From assembly GCA_026418275.1 (NCBI GenBank), contig JAOABQ010000099.1:62001-126000 (forward strand): a stretch of DNA of 64,000 bases. The letters are read 5' to 3'. Below, in pieces: positions 29,142 through 38,365 of this stretch. Numbering within the stretch: position 1 is the first letter of the stretch; every line of letters begins with the position of its first letter. Source of the stretch: Clostridia bacterium (lineage in GTDB: Bacteria > Bacillota > Clostridia > Acetivibrionales > DSM-2933). Below the pieces are notes generated by a model. That model was given only the letters and a program-made list of their open reading frames with translations, did not search any database and had not been told where the DNA came from. The translations under genes and the position numbers were made by a program.

Positions 29142-29576
29142 CTATTTGTTCGGGTTAACCATCGCAAATTTAATTTCACCTTCTGCAGCTGTTTTTCCAT
29201 CTACGGTAGCAAGGACTTTTGCTTTGACAACACCCATTCTTGAGCTTAAAATTTCCGCTTCCAGCCTCAGAGTATCTCCCGGTACAATCTGCTGCTTAAA
29301 CTTTAAGGATTCAATACTCGCAAAGACACCCAACTTTCCTTTTTGGTCTTCTTGTATCGCCGCAGCTATCCCTGCAGTCTGGGCAAGGGCTTCCACAATC
29401 AATACCCCGGGCATGATGGGGTGGCCTGGAAAGTGCCCTTGAAAAAATGGCTCATTTGCTGTGACGTTTTTGATTCCTACAGCCTTTTTGCCAGGATCGA
29501 TTTCTATGATTTTATCAACCAATAAGAAAGGGTACCTGTGCGGAATAATATTTTGGATTTCAACATTGGATAACAT
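29142..29576 (-). CDS. fabZ: 3-hydroxyacyl-[acyl-carrier-protein] dehydratase FabZ
   Basis: Hot-dog-fold dehydratase of type II fatty acid synthesis. 144 residues. Conserved [11 protein letters not shown], then [20 protein letters not shown] with the catalytic His and Glu. GAGGTGCATTA precedes the ATG. Sixty-two bases downstream of the phosphodiester glycosidase gene on the same strand; probably the end of the flgF-flgG transcript rather than part of a fab cluster. Confidence 0.95.
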   Translation of the reverse strand: MLSNVEIQNIIPHRYPFLLVDKIIEIDPGKKAVGIKNVTANEPFFQGHFPGHPIMPGVLIVEALAQTAGIAAAIQEDQKGKLGVFASIESLKFKQQIVPGDTLRLEAEILSSRMGVVKAKVLATVDGKTAAEGEIKFAMVNPNK

Positions 29577-29638
29577 TAATGCACCTCATTTCATAAACTT
29601 ATCTTTCAATGTATTCGCCGTAAATTTAAAAAATCCTT

Positions 29639-30796
29639 CTATTCATCCTCTTTATATTTTATGATGAATCCTCCCCCAAGCATTCTTTCCTGACCTTTAA
29701 AAGATGGACGGTTGATTATTTTTTGATTGAAGAGCATTTCGGTAGAGGCCCCACCATCCAGCATTGCCGCATTTTTTATACCGTTTTCAAGTAAAAAATG
29801 CCCCAGTTCCTTTCCGGTAAGGCCTATACTGTATCCAGGCTGTCTTCCATCTACAGCGATAAATACCACATTATATTCGTCCTTTAAGCCCACAACAGTT
29901 CTTGGATCACTATTGGTTGTAACTCCAGTCCATTCATCCCAGTGATTTATGACTACCTTGCCGTTTTTCACAACCCAGCTTCCACATTCATAGGCTTGGG
30001 TATCCGCATTTAATTTCTGATCAAGCACGAGCTTCACAGGGTCTCCCACTTTAAAGGGCATATTTTTAAGGGTATATTTAGAACCACTGTAAAAGGTCAG
30101 CAGCATCCCGTTTTCAGGGATTGGGGAAGGTCCATTCAGCTCTTTAATACTTTGGATAATGCCCCGGTCTACAGTTAGTGTAATATTTTTGGATTTGACC
30201 ATATTATCCGTTCCATACCATTTGGTATACACTACAAATTTTCCATATGCTCCTTTATTATTTATGCTATCGGCCACCAATGTCCCCTTATCATAATTCA
30301 CCTGTATCTTTGGTTTTATTTCCTTAAAGGCCGCTTTTCCATCACTTAACATTAATACCGGGTTCTTTCCTTGGGAGCTATTGATGAGCTCACCATCAAT
30401 GACCACCATTCCCGAAGGTTCCCCATAGGGATAAAAAAACCCTCCGTTAATTGCAGCATATGCATTATTTCTTGATGCCATTGAACTTAATTTTTCAAAA
30501 CCAAAAACGCTGTCATGGGATAAAACCGGTTTAACCTCTACTTTTTTCTTTCTTAAATCTACTTCCAAAATATAAATTTCCTGTTTTTTTTCATGGATGG
30601 ATATGCTTAAATGTTTATACTTCACTAAATTCTCTTTTTCATCTTTCATAAACGAAGAGGCCGTCTTTTCCGGTACCTTTTTCTCCTCCGGTGTCCCAGA
30701 CAATAAAAAATGCCCTGCATAAATGGCTATGAGGGTCATTAAAAATAAACATATGGTTGTAAGATGGTTTTTATTCACTTTGGTCCGTTTCAACAT
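29639..30796 (-). CDS. Phosphodiester glycosidase family protein (NAGPA domain)
   Basis: 385-residue exported or membrane-anchored protein: hydrophobic N-terminal helix (about 11-31) and a NAGPA-like domain (about 170-380) of the family that removes covering GlcNAc in phosphodiester linkage and, in bacteria, acts on wall-polymer phosphodiesters. Signatures: AINGGFFYPYGEPSGMVV, DPRTVVGL, FIAVDGRQPGYSIGLT and AAMLDGGASTEM. Its start lies 26 bases inside the preceding flagellar gene, behind GGAGGAAGTC, so it is translationally coupled to it. Confidence 0.88.
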   Translation of the reverse strand: MLKRTKVNKNHLTTICLFLMTLIAIYAGHFLLSGTPEEKKVPEKTASSFMKDEKENLVKYKHLSISIHEKKQEIYILEVDLRKKKVEVKPVLSHDSVFGFEKLSSMASRNNAYAAINGGFFYPYGEPSGMVVIDGELINSSQGKNPVLMLSDGKAAFKEIKPKIQVNYDKGTLVADSINNKGAYGKFVVYTKWYGTDNMVKSKNITLTVDRGIIQSIKELNGPSPIPENGMLLTFYSGSKYTLKNMPFKVGDPVKLVLDQKLNADTQAYECGSWVVKNGKVVINHWDEWTGVTTNSDPRTVVGLKDEYNVVFIAVDGRQPGYSIGLTGKELGHFLLENGIKNAAMLDGGASTEMLFNQKIINRPSFKGQERMLGGGFIIKYKEDE

Positions 30797-31172
30797 GACT
30801 TCCTCCAGAAGAAGGCTTATACGATGAATTCAAGCGCTTGCTCAGTTGTTTATACAAAGCGTCCGCCATGCCAACCCTATTGCTTTTCGCAGCTTCTTCC
30901 ATCAGCTTTTCATCCAACATGGTACTGAATATATCTTTACCTGTGTCACTTGGAATCAAGTCAGACTTTGGTATCGCAGCCTTCATTTGTTTATACATCA
31001 TATTCAATATAATACCCTCAAACTCCTGACATGCCTTTTTTAACTGCTTTTCATCCTTTTTATCAAAAGCACTTTGAAGGACCTTCTCGAATTTATCCTC
31101 ACTGACAGTATTTTTAGCATTTTCAAAGGAGTTATTATTTATAGGAGTATTATTAATTTTATCAATATTCAC
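30771..31172 (-). CDS. flgJ: Flagellar rod-binding protein (FlgJ N-terminal domain type)
   Basis: 133 residues, matching only the rod-binding domain of FlgJ (about 40-120: LKKACQEFEGIILNMMYKQM and the TMLDEKLMEEAAKSNRVG-like core). There is no peptidoglycan hydrolase domain, which is normal for clostridial rod-binding proteins. It should help assemble the flagellar rod through the wall. Third in the flgF-flgG-flgJ order; its 3' end overlaps the glycosidase gene. Confidence 0.85.
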   Translation of the reverse strand: MNIDKINNTPINNNSFENAKNTVSEDKFEKVLQSAFDKKDEKQLKKACQEFEGIILNMMYKQMKAAIPKSDLIPSDTGKDIFSTMLDEKLMEEAAKSNRVGMADALYKQLSKRLNSSYKPSSGGSHVETDQSE

Positions 31173-31199
31173 AATATCACCCTACTTTTAATTATTATA

Positions 31200-32000
31200 C
31201 TATCTTCTTAAGTTATTTGCTATCCCCAACATTTCATCTGCTGCCTGTATTGCTTTTGAATTCACCTCATAAGCCTTTTGTGCAACAATAAGTTTAACCA
31301 TTTCCTCAACAACCTGCACATTTGAAGACTCAAGATATCCTTGGGAAATGGTACTTTTTTGCCCCAGTTCACTATCTGGAACAGCAGCACCGGATGCAGA
31401 ATTCTGCACATAAAAGTTCTTGCCTATACACTCCAACCCGTAACGGTTTGGGAACTTTACCAGACCAATCTTTTGATCCATTGGTACAATAGCACCTTGA
31501 TCATCTACATAACTCAGTTCACCGGTAGGAGCAATATTTAACCTTGCTATATCAATGTTTAAGACAATCGGGTTATCCGATTCATCCAAAACCGGATATC
31601 CATCCGATGTGGTAAGCCTGTTTCCTTCTTCGGATACACTGATTTTAAAGCTTCCATCCCTGGAATATACAATATTTCCTTTAGGGCCTTGGATTTTAAA
31701 GAATCCTTCCCCATCGATTGCCATATCCAAAGGATTGTCCGTCTTTTCAAAATTACCTGTACTATAGTTTTTGACTGTAGCACCGATGGAAGTACCGTGG
31801 CCTACCTGCAAATTTACAGGCTTTCCTTGTCCATTTAGAGAATAGGCTCTTTGAAACGTTTCATATAAAAGATCTTTAAACTCCGCTCTTTCCTTTTTAT
31901 ACCCTGTAGTGTTTACATTTGACAGGTTGTTGGATATCACATCTACATTAAATTGTTGTGCCATCATACCGGTACCGGCAGTCCATAATGCTCTCATCAT
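31200..32000 (-). CDS. flgG: Flagellar distal rod protein FlgG
   Basis: 266 residues. N-terminal flagellar rod motif ALWTAGTGMMAQQ with DVISNNLSNVNTTGYKKERA, central D1-type domain (DGEGFFKIQGPKG, YSRDGSFKI), and C-terminal QGYLESSNVQVVEEMVKLI with YEVNSKAIQAADEML. Start ATG ATG has AGGGGGAAG upstream. Fifteen bases after the FlgF-type gene. Confidence 0.94.
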   Translation of the reverse strand: MMRALWTAGTGMMAQQFNVDVISNNLSNVNTTGYKKERAEFKDLLYETFQRAYSLNGQGKPVNLQVGHGTSIGATVKNYSTGNFEKTDNPLDMAIDGEGFFKIQGPKGNIVYSRDGSFKISVSEEGNRLTTSDGYPVLDESDNPIVLNIDIARLNIAPTGELSYVDDQGAIVPMDQKIGLVKFPNRYGLECIGKNFYVQNSASGAAVPDSELGQKSTISQGYLESSNVQVVEEMVKLIVAQKAYEVNSKAIQAADEMLGIANNLRR

Positions 32001-32014
32001 AATTTAACTTCCCC

Positions 32015-32794
32015 CTATCTTAAGGATCCCAATGTATTTACAGCCTTCTCCAACGTGTTGTCCTGTGCCTGCAAGACCTTCTGGTTCGCTTCATATGAGC
32101 GCATTACACTGATCATATCTACCATTTCTCGGATAATATTCACATTTGACTGTTCCAATGAACCCTGCAAAATCTTCCCTTGAAATTCCTCATCTTGTGT
32201 TTCCTCTGTTGTTTCTACCAGATTTGATCCGTATTTTCTCAATGTTTTCGTATCAACAAAATCTCTGATTTGCAGTTTATCCATAATTTGTTCGTTTTGT
32301 ATAACGGTTCCGTCATGTTCTATGGTAAAATTCTCTCCATCCAAGGTAATAGGTCCATTTTCTCCCATTACCAAATATCCTTCTTTGGTTATTAATTGCT
32401 TGTCCGCATTGAGTGTAAACGCACCATCTCTTGTATAAAACTCATTTATATTTCCATCAGCGTCCGGGACAGCAACTGTAAAAAAGGCTGATCCGTCATC
32501 CTGGATGCAAAAATCAAAATTGCTCTCTGTCTTTAAAACCTTCCCCTGGTTATAGTAGGTAAAAATTTCACCTACATCGCTTCCAAGCTGCATATTTCCT
32601 ACTTCCCCACTTGGATTCAAAGCACTCCTCGTATCATTGATGCGCCTGGCCAATACATTGGGAAAAGTCTCCATTACCAGGGTATCTTTTTTGTATGCAT
32701 TTGTATCCACATTGGCAAGGTTGTTGGATATGGTATCCATTCTTTTTGTGTTTGCCAACATGCTCCATCCGGATGTATAAAGGCCTCGAATCAT
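32015..32794 (-). CDS. flgF: Flagellar rod protein FlgF-type
   Basis: 259 residues, paralogue of FlgG: IRGLYTSGWSMLANTKRMD and TISNNLANVDTNAYKK at the N-terminus, QGSLEQSNVNIIREMVDMI with YEANQKVLQAQD at the C-terminus. Its place before FlgG and its more diverged middle favour FlgF (proximal rod) over a second FlgG. AAGGAGACAAGGAT precedes the ATG. First gene of the rod operon. Confidence 0.88.
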   Translation of the reverse strand: MIRGLYTSGWSMLANTKRMDTISNNLANVDTNAYKKDTLVMETFPNVLARRINDTRSALNPSGEVGNMQLGSDVGEIFTYYNQGKVLKTESNFDFCIQDDGSAFFTVAVPDADGNINEFYTRDGAFTLNADKQLITKEGYLVMGENGPITLDGENFTIEHDGTVIQNEQIMDKLQIRDFVDTKTLRKYGSNLVETTEETQDEEFQGKILQGSLEQSNVNIIREMVDMISVMRSYEANQKVLQAQDNTLEKAVNTLGSLR

Positions 32795-33139
32795 ATCCTT
32801 GTCTCCTTGATATTCTTGACAGTTATTCTTATCTATCTCATCAAACCGTATCGGTTTAATTCATATTTAAAACAATATTCCCATCCGGCAAAATTCACCG
32901 CAATTTATATATCGGCTATACCTGTCTTTTTTTTAATGCTTTTTAGAATAAAATCAACATAAGAAAGAATATATATTTATAGTAAAAATTGTTATGAAAA
33001 GTTATTCATAAGATTTTTGCTTTTTAGATAAGATTTCATGAGACAACTGCTTTTTTTAGCACTGAGGACGAATACCTTAAGGTAACCGGTATAGTTACGT
33101 ATAAATACAAATTATAATACTTAAAAATGGCGGATAAAC
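32795..33139. other. Divergent intergenic region flgF / spoIID
   Basis: 345 AT-rich bases that must hold the promoters of both the rod operon and spoIID. A small palindrome, ACCTTAAGGT, lies near 33077. I could not fix a SigE promoter for spoIID. Confidence 0.4.
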
Positions 33140-34138
33140 ATGAAAAAAACATTTTACTATGCATTGACAATGATCATTATAATCATTTTGCTCCCTTTAC
33201 TGATCGTGAAGGGCTGCAGTGTTCAAAACGAGCCTTCATTGCCAAACCCAACAGGAAAAGACATTATGATTAAAGTATACTTCGTTTCGGACAATGAGGT
33301 CAAAAATGTGCCCCTTGAGGAATATGTCAAGGAAGTCGTCGCAGCTGAAATGCCTGCTGATTTTGAAATAGAAGCATTAAAAGCTCAGGCCGTAGCTGCC
33401 AGATCCTATGCATACGGAAGGATGCTAAAACTCTACGGCTCAAAAGAAAACAACCATCAAGGCGCAGATGTATGTACAGACTCAGGACACTGTCAGGCAT
33501 GGGTAAGCAAGGAAAATGCAAAAAAGAATTGGAGTATTTTTTCAGCCTCTAAAAACTGGAATAAAATTGAACGTGCTGTCAAGGAAACGGAAGGTATCAT
33601 TCTTGTTTATGACACAAAAGTCATAAATCCCCTTTTTCACTCCAACAGCGGCGGCCGAACCGAAAATGCGGAGGAAGTGTGGGATGGTGTACAAGTACCG
33701 TATCTACGTTCTGTATTCAGTTATGGTGAGGATTCCTGCAGCGAATATAAAACAACGGTTGAAATACCTGTAACTGATTTCATCCAAAAGCTTAAAGGCA
33801 AATATCCTGACTCTCAGGTAGATGAAGAGGATATTCTACAGGATATTGAATTTTTAGGCTATACAACAGGAAATAGAGTAAAAACAATTAGAATTGGGTC
33901 TGTCACTATGAAGGGTACCGAATTTAGGCAGTTATTTTCATTAAGGTCAGCAAATTTCAGTATCGAATGCGATGACAACAGCTTAATAAAAATTACAACA
34001 GTGGGTAATGGCCACGGGGTAGGTATGAGTCAATGGGGCGCAAACTTCCTCGCTAAAACCGGGGGAGGCTACCAGGAAATACTGAAATATTACTATGAAG
34101 GTGTAAAACTTAATGTTCTTAATAAGAAAACAAAGTAA
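33140..34138 (+). CDS. spoIID: Stage II sporulation protein D
   Basis: Lytic transglycosylase of the mother-cell engulfment complex (with SpoIIM and SpoIIP). 332 residues with an N-terminal membrane anchor (about 6-25). The catalytic Glu lies in VAAEMPADFEIEALKAQAVA (about 68-88), followed by ARSYAYGRM. Zinc-type Cys CTDSGHCQAW, then NPLFHSNSGGRTENAEEVW and the C-terminal GNGHGVGMSQWGANFLAK. Adjacent genes do not include spoIIP or spoIIM. Confidence 0.95.
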   Translation: MKKTFYYALTMIIIIILLPLLIVKGCSVQNEPSLPNPTGKDIMIKVYFVSDNEVKNVPLEEYVKEVVAAEMPADFEIEALKAQAVAARSYAYGRMLKLYGSKENNHQGADVCTDSGHCQAWVSKENAKKNWSIFSASKNWNKIERAVKETEGIILVYDTKVINPLFHSNSGGRTENAEEVWDGVQVPYLRSVFSYGEDSCSEYKTTVEIPVTDFIQKLKGKYPDSQVDEEDILQDIEFLGYTTGNRVKTIRIGSVTMKGTEFRQLFSLRSANFSIECDDNSLIKITTVGNGHGVGMSQWGANFLAKTGGGYQEILKYYYEGVKLNVLNKKTK

Positions 34139-34139
34139 A

Positions 34140-34163
34140 TGCCTGAACTAATGATTTCAGGCA
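34140..34163. terminator. Hairpin between spoIID and fabI
   Basis: TGCCTGAA pairs with TTCAGGCA; the T-tract is poor, so termination may be partial. Confidence 0.5.
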
Positions 34164-34210
34164 GTTACCCATTTTATGCAAGTATAATCTATAAACATGT
34201 AAGCAATGGT

Positions 34211-34981
34211 TTACATTCCCATAATATTGTAACCGCAGTCAACATACATAATTTCGCCGGTTACAGCTCTTGAAAGATTGCTTAAAAAATAAAGTGCAGC
34301 ATCTCCCAGGTCATCCTGCTCAATGCCTCTCTTTAACGGTGCTTTGGTTTCTACAACATCGAGAATATTGCCAAAATCCTTTACACCCTTCGCTGAGAGT
34401 GTTTTAATCGGACCTGCCGAAATTGCATTGACTCTTATCTTAAGCGGCCCCAAATCATGTGCCAAATAGCGTACGCTTGCTTCTAAGGCAGCCTTTGCAA
34501 CTCCCATAACATTATATCCGGGGTATACCTTTTCTGAGCCCATATAAGTAAGTGTCAGAATGCTTCCACCCTCTGTCATTAAATCCTTAACACCTCTACT
34601 GACCGCTACAAGGGAATACGCACTTATATCCAGGGCATGTGCAAAACCGTCTCTGGATGTTTCAACAAAGCCATTTTGTAGATCCTCTCTTTTTGCATGT
34701 GCGATAGAGTGAACCAACCCGTGGATGACACTGTATTTTACTTTAAGATCTGCAAACAATTTATCGATATCTTTATCGTTAGAAATGTCACATTGATAGG
34801 CTGAGGAACCTTTAAGGTTAGCAACTAACTCTTCGGCACTTTCTTTTTCCCGCTCGCCTTGAAAAGTAAAAATAAGATTAGCGCCCTCATCGTGTGCTGC
34901 TTTCGCAATCCCCCATGCAATACTCCACTTATTTCTTACACCCATTATAAGTATATTTTTATTTGATAAAAGTGAGCCCAT
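34211..34981 (-). CDS. fabI: Enoyl-[acyl-carrier-protein] reductase (NADH) FabI
   Basis: Last reduction of the fatty acid elongation cycle. 256 residues, short-chain dehydrogenase fold. N-terminal NILIMGVRNKWSIAWGIAKA matches the FabI cofactor loop; catalytic Tyr-Lys pair in YNVMGVAKAAL (Y-x6-K, about 156-163); C-terminal LGDAALYFLSNLSRAVTGEI and VDCGYNIMGM. GAAAGGAG precedes the ATG. Repeat copy B ends 33 bases upstream of this start, within the promoter or leader zone. Confidence 0.95.
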   Translation of the reverse strand: MGSLLSNKNILIMGVRNKWSIAWGIAKAAHDEGANLIFTFQGEREKESAEELVANLKGSSAYQCDISNDKDIDKLFADLKVKYSVIHGLVHSIAHAKREDLQNGFVETSRDGFAHALDISAYSLVAVSRGVKDLMTEGGSILTLTYMGSEKVYPGYNVMGVAKAALEASVRYLAHDLGPLKIRVNAISAGPIKTLSAKGVKDFGNILDVVETKAPLKRGIEQDDLGDAALYFLSNLSRAVTGEIMYVDCGYNIMGM

Positions 34982-35013
34982 TTTTATATTCTCCTTTCAA
35001 TTTTTACATCTAG

Positions 35014-35110
35014 GATAACGAACTGTAAAAATAATTTTTCGATTTTTGAAAGACCTGAGTAACCTAAGTATTTCTTTTCTAGGATTATACTATAATTACA
35101 TTTCGATATC
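35014..35110 (+). repeat. Dispersed ~97-bp inverted-repeat element, copy B
   Basis: Ends GATAACGAACTGTAA and TTACATTTCGATATC are imperfect inverted repeats. Interior shares TTTCGATTTTTGAAAGACC and AAGTATTTC with copies at 2356 and 36513. It sits directly upstream of fabI and may overlap its promoter or form a hairpin in its leader. Confidence 0.75.
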
Positions 35111-35312
35111 TGTATAATTCATTAATCTAATGTTGCAATGATAGTTTTTTCTTCGACCTATTATAACATACTTACGTTAATTGAGAATACTAAATTAATA
35201 AATTCTACTGAAACTCTTTCCAATATGGATATATAAGGAATTCTAAGTTTGTTTTTGTTAATATTCAAAACCAGTTTAAAACAAAACCTTAACATTCCTT
35301 ATGTAAAAACAA

Positions 35313-35338
35313 AACAACCGGGAAACCCGGTTGTTTTT
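35313..35338. terminator. Strong terminator downstream of veg
   Basis: AACAACCGGG pairs perfectly with CCCGGTTGTT around AAA; T-rich on both strands, about 45 bases after the veg stop. Confidence 0.85.
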
Positions 35339-35380
35339 AACACATTATTTAGTTAGTAATCCTGACTATCCAAAACACTT

Positions 35381-35647
35381 TTAGCTAACCTGTATCTTTT
35401 TGTTATTACTGCATACTACAAGTTCAACCGCTTTTGTGAGTATATCAGTATAGCTATAGGATACTCTCCTGGTTGCCTCATATTCGTTTTCAAACTTTAC
35501 TACGAAGATGCTTGGATAGGTGTTTTCAAGAATTCCTTCCCTAATAAAAGTCTTTTTTCGACCCTTATTAGCTTTTAGTTGGACTCTTTCGCCGACACAG
35601 GTTGCAATGTCTTTCTTTATCTGGAACAGATCACCCTTGTCTATCAT
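35381..35647 (-). CDS. veg: Veg family protein
   Basis: 88-residue Veg, a small protein conserved in spore-forming Firmicutes and linked in Bacillus subtilis to biofilm gene control and spore outgrowth. Signature IKKDIATCVGERVQLKANKG, then KTFIREGILENTYPSIFVVKFE and RRVSYSYTDILTKAVEL. GAGGTGATTCG precedes the ATG. It follows the yabG remnant, as yabG precedes veg in Bacillus. Confidence 0.93.
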   Translation of the reverse strand: MIDKGDLFQIKKDIATCVGERVQLKANKGRKKTFIREGILENTYPSIFVVKFENEYEATRRVSYSYTDILTKAVELVVCSNNKKIQVS

Positions 35648-35937
35648 CGAATCACCTCATCTTCTGTTTGCAAACATTATATCATATCAGAGGCTGCTTG
35701 TCAAAAAAATATATATTATAACAGGGAAAATTTATTTATGTCAAGTATTTTTTGAAAATTCGTATTTTTAGCCCTCTCCAGCTTCATTATTTCCCAAGCC
35801 CATATACCTTTAATAAAAAATTTAGCGTTTTAACATTATATTATCGTAATCAAATAAATTTGGTTTAACAGTTCCAAACTCCTATTGCCATAAGTATTTC
35901 CTACGGAAATTATGCACTTTATTATGTCTTTCTTAAT

Positions 35938-36186
35938 CTATTTTTTTGTCTTGCTGCCGGCTTTTCCATCCACATTTAAGCAAAGGCTTTTAACATGACT
36001 TTTTACATCCTGATCAGGTTGTATCACCAGGTCCTCTCCCGGTGCATCTGCCTGTATCCTATAACCTAATCCTTTAAGGATATAGTTTTTTTCATCACCA
36101 CGCTCTACTATATCCACAATTTTAAACAGAATATCATGCTGATAAGATTTCCTCGCAACGATGTCACCTATTTTAAAACATTCCAT
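35938..36186 (-). pseudogene. yabG: Truncated YabG (N-terminal domain only)
   Basis: 82 residues matching only the start of sporulation protease YabG, normally about 290 residues: FKIGDIVARKSYQHDILFKI and YILKGLGYRIQADAPGEDLV. Everything beyond about residue 65 is replaced by a short polar tail (GKAGSKTKK) and a stop, and the 290 bases before veg are too short and AT-rich to hold the missing Cys-protease domain in any frame. The reading frame itself is intact with a good AAGGTG ribosome-binding site, so a short protein may still be made. The yabG-veg order supports the identity. Confidence 0.75.
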
Positions 36187-36645
36187 TTAAACACCTTCTT
36201 TATAGTCCTATTATTTGTTATAATATATATAATATGTGTTTTCATATCGAATTGACCCATCATTTACCAGTCCATATGCACCCTTACTCCTTTATTTTAA
36301 TAAAATATCCTGCATAAAACCATAAAAAACTATTGATATCCACAAAGGCCCCGCAGTATAATCATATAAGGTATTTTTATATGAACGCATAAACCGATAA
36401 AATAAGTCTATATTATTGAATGTAGTGATGCAAAACCGTTTTTTGAATTATATAGTCGTCTTTCATATTGATTTATTATAACTTCTATAGAAATCATACT
36501 CTTATTTACTAGGAATAACAAATTGTAAAAGTAAAGCTTCAATTTCTGAAAGACGTAAGTAAAACGGGTATTTAATCTCGTGAATTTTACAATGTTTTTA
36601 CTACGGTATCTATAAATATTAAGTGTAGTCCAGGAGGTATTTCAC
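36187..36645. other. Divergent intergenic region yabG' / fhs with repeat copy C
   Basis: 459 AT-rich bases between divergent genes; no reading frame is convincing. It holds repeat copy C at 36513-36610 and the AGGAGGTATTTCAC ribosome-binding site of fhs. Confidence 0.5.
36513..36610 (+). repeat. Dispersed ~97-bp inverted-repeat element, copy C
   Basis: Interior TTTCTGAAAGACGTAAGTAA and GGTATTTAATCTC match copies A and B; the outer ends (GAATAACAAATTGTAA and TTTTTACTACGGTATC) pair less well. It ends 35 bases upstream of the fhs start, so as with fabI it lies in the promoter or leader zone of a metabolic gene. Confidence 0.7.
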
Positions 36646-38316
36646 ATGCTAACCGATATAGAAATTGCCCAACAGTGCAACATGAAACCCATTACTGAAA
36701 TCGCTTCAAAACTTGGTATCCATGAAGATGAGTTGGAGCTTTACGGTAAGTATAAAGCTAAAATTACTGACGAACTCTTAAAAAGATTGGAAAATAAAAA
36801 AGAGGGTAAACTAATTCTTGTTACTGCCATTAATCCTACCCCTGCAGGTGAAGGTAAAACCACTACTACGGTGGGTCTGGGACAAGCAATGGCCAAAATC
36901 GGTAAAAAAGCTGTAATTGCTCTTAGAGAGCCATCTTTAGGTCCTGTAATGGGTGTTAAGGGTGGGGCTGCCGGCGGCGGATATGCACAAGTAGTTCCTA
37001 TGGAAGACATCAATCTCCACTTTACAGGGGATATGCATGCGATTACCACTGCAAACAACCTTCTTTCTGCTGCGATTGACAACCATCTTCAACAGGGAAA
37101 TCTCCTTGGAATCGACCCCAGGCAAATTATATGGAAACGTGCTTTGGATATGAATGACCGGGCTCTCCGAAATGTCATTGTAGGCCTGGGAGGAAAGATA
37201 AACGGAGTTCCGAGAGAAGAAGGTTTCGTTATCACCGTTGCTTCCGAAGTAATGGCTATTTTATGCCTTGCCACAGATTTAATGGATTTAAAGAAACGCC
37301 TTGGGCGGATCATTATCGGGTATAGTTATACCGGTAATCCGGTTACCGCTGCGGATCTAAAAGTAGACGGGGCTATGACACTGCTTCTAAAAGATGCAAT
37401 TAAACCCAATCTTGTTCAAACCCTTGAAAATACTCCATCCCTCATGCATGGGGGACCTTTTGCCAATATTGCCCACGGTTGCAACAGCGTAATGGCTACA
37501 AAGCTTGCTTTGAAACTGGGAGACTATGTTATTACTGAAGCCGGTTTCGGTGCTGATTTAGGAGCTGAAAAATTCTTTAATATAAAATGCAGGTATGCAA
37601 ATCTAAAACCGGATGCGGTTGTATTGGTTGCGACAATCCGTGCCCTTAAATATAATGGGGGCGTCAAAAAGGATGATTTAAAGAATGAGAATGTTGAGGC
37701 TTTAAAAAAGGGTTTTGTAAATGTAGAAAAGCATGTAGGAAACCTTAAGAAGTTCGGTGTCCCTGTTCTTGTTGCCATTAATCATTTTCACACAGACACT
37801 GAAAATGAGGTTGATTTTGTTAAATCCAAGTGCGAAGGTTTGGGTGTCGAGGTTGCATTCTCTGAAGTCTTTTCCAAAGGCGGTGCAGGTGGCATAGAAC
37901 TTGCAGAAAAACTTGTTGAAATAATTGAATCACAGCCTTCCCAATTCAAACTCTTATATGATGAAAACCTTCCTATTAAGGACAAGATAGAAATTATTAC
38001 TAAGGAGATATACGGCGGTAAAGGGGTAATGTATACAGCGTCTGCTGAAAAAGCAATTAAAAAGATTCAGGAAATGGGTATGGATAAACTTCCCATTTGC
38101 ATGGCAAAAACACAGTACTCCTTATCCGATGATCCTAACTTGCTTGGACGGCCTGAAGGCTTTGATATTACTGTCAGAGAAGTCAAACTCTCTGCAGGTG
38201 CGGGCTTTATCATTGCCATTACAGGGGAAATTATGACCATGCCCGGCCTTCCTAAGGTTCCCTCCGCTGAAAAAATCGATATTGATGAAAAGGGTACCAT
38301 AACCGGCCTTTTCTAA
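36646..38316 (+). CDS. fhs: Formate-tetrahydrofolate ligase
   Basis: ATP-dependent formation of 10-formyl-THF from formate, entry to the one-carbon pool for purines and the methyl branch. 556 residues, full length. Motifs: ATP loop [18 protein letters not shown] (about 66-83), [20 protein letters not shown] (about 103-122), [15 protein letters not shown] (about 125-139) and C-terminal [19 protein letters not shown]. Start ATG behind AGGAGGTATTTCAC. Monocistronic, closed by a perfect terminator. Confidence 0.97.
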   Translation: MLTDIEIAQQCNMKPITEIASKLGIHEDELELYGKYKAKITDELLKRLENKKEGKLILVTAINPTPAGEGKTTTTVGLGQAMAKIGKKAVIALREPSLGPVMGVKGGAAGGGYAQVVPMEDINLHFTGDMHAITTANNLLSAAIDNHLQQGNLLGIDPRQIIWKRALDMNDRALRNVIVGLGGKINGVPREEGFVITVASEVMAILCLATDLMDLKKRLGRIIIGYSYTGNPVTAADLKVDGAMTLLLKDAIKPNLVQTLENTPSLMHGGPFANIAHGCNSVMATKLALKLGDYVITEAGFGADLGAEKFFNIKCRYANLKPDAVVLVATIRALKYNGGVKKDDLKNENVEALKKGFVNVEKHVGNLKKFGVPVLVAINHFHTDTENEVDFVKSKCEGLGVEVAFSEVFSKGGAGGIELAEKLVEIIESQPSQFKLLYDENLPIKDKIEIITKEIYGGKGVMYTASAEKAIKKIQEMGMDKLPICMAKTQYSLSDDPNLLGRPEGFDITVREVKLSAGAGFIIAITGEIMTMPGLPKVPSAEKIDIDEKGTITGLF

Positions 38317-38328
38317 AGATTTCAATAT

Positions 38329-38365
38329 AAAAAATATATCCTATATGCCATAGGATATATTTTTT
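38329..38365. terminator. Bidirectional terminator between fhs and cotS-like gene
   Basis: Perfect 16-bp stem, AAAAAATATATCCTAT with its complement, around a loop ATGCC; T-tails on both strands. Confidence 0.9.

Noticed and set aside
33060..33139. SigE promoter of spoIID
   Set aside because: CGTATAAAT is only a partial -10 match and no -35 box lies at the right spacing.
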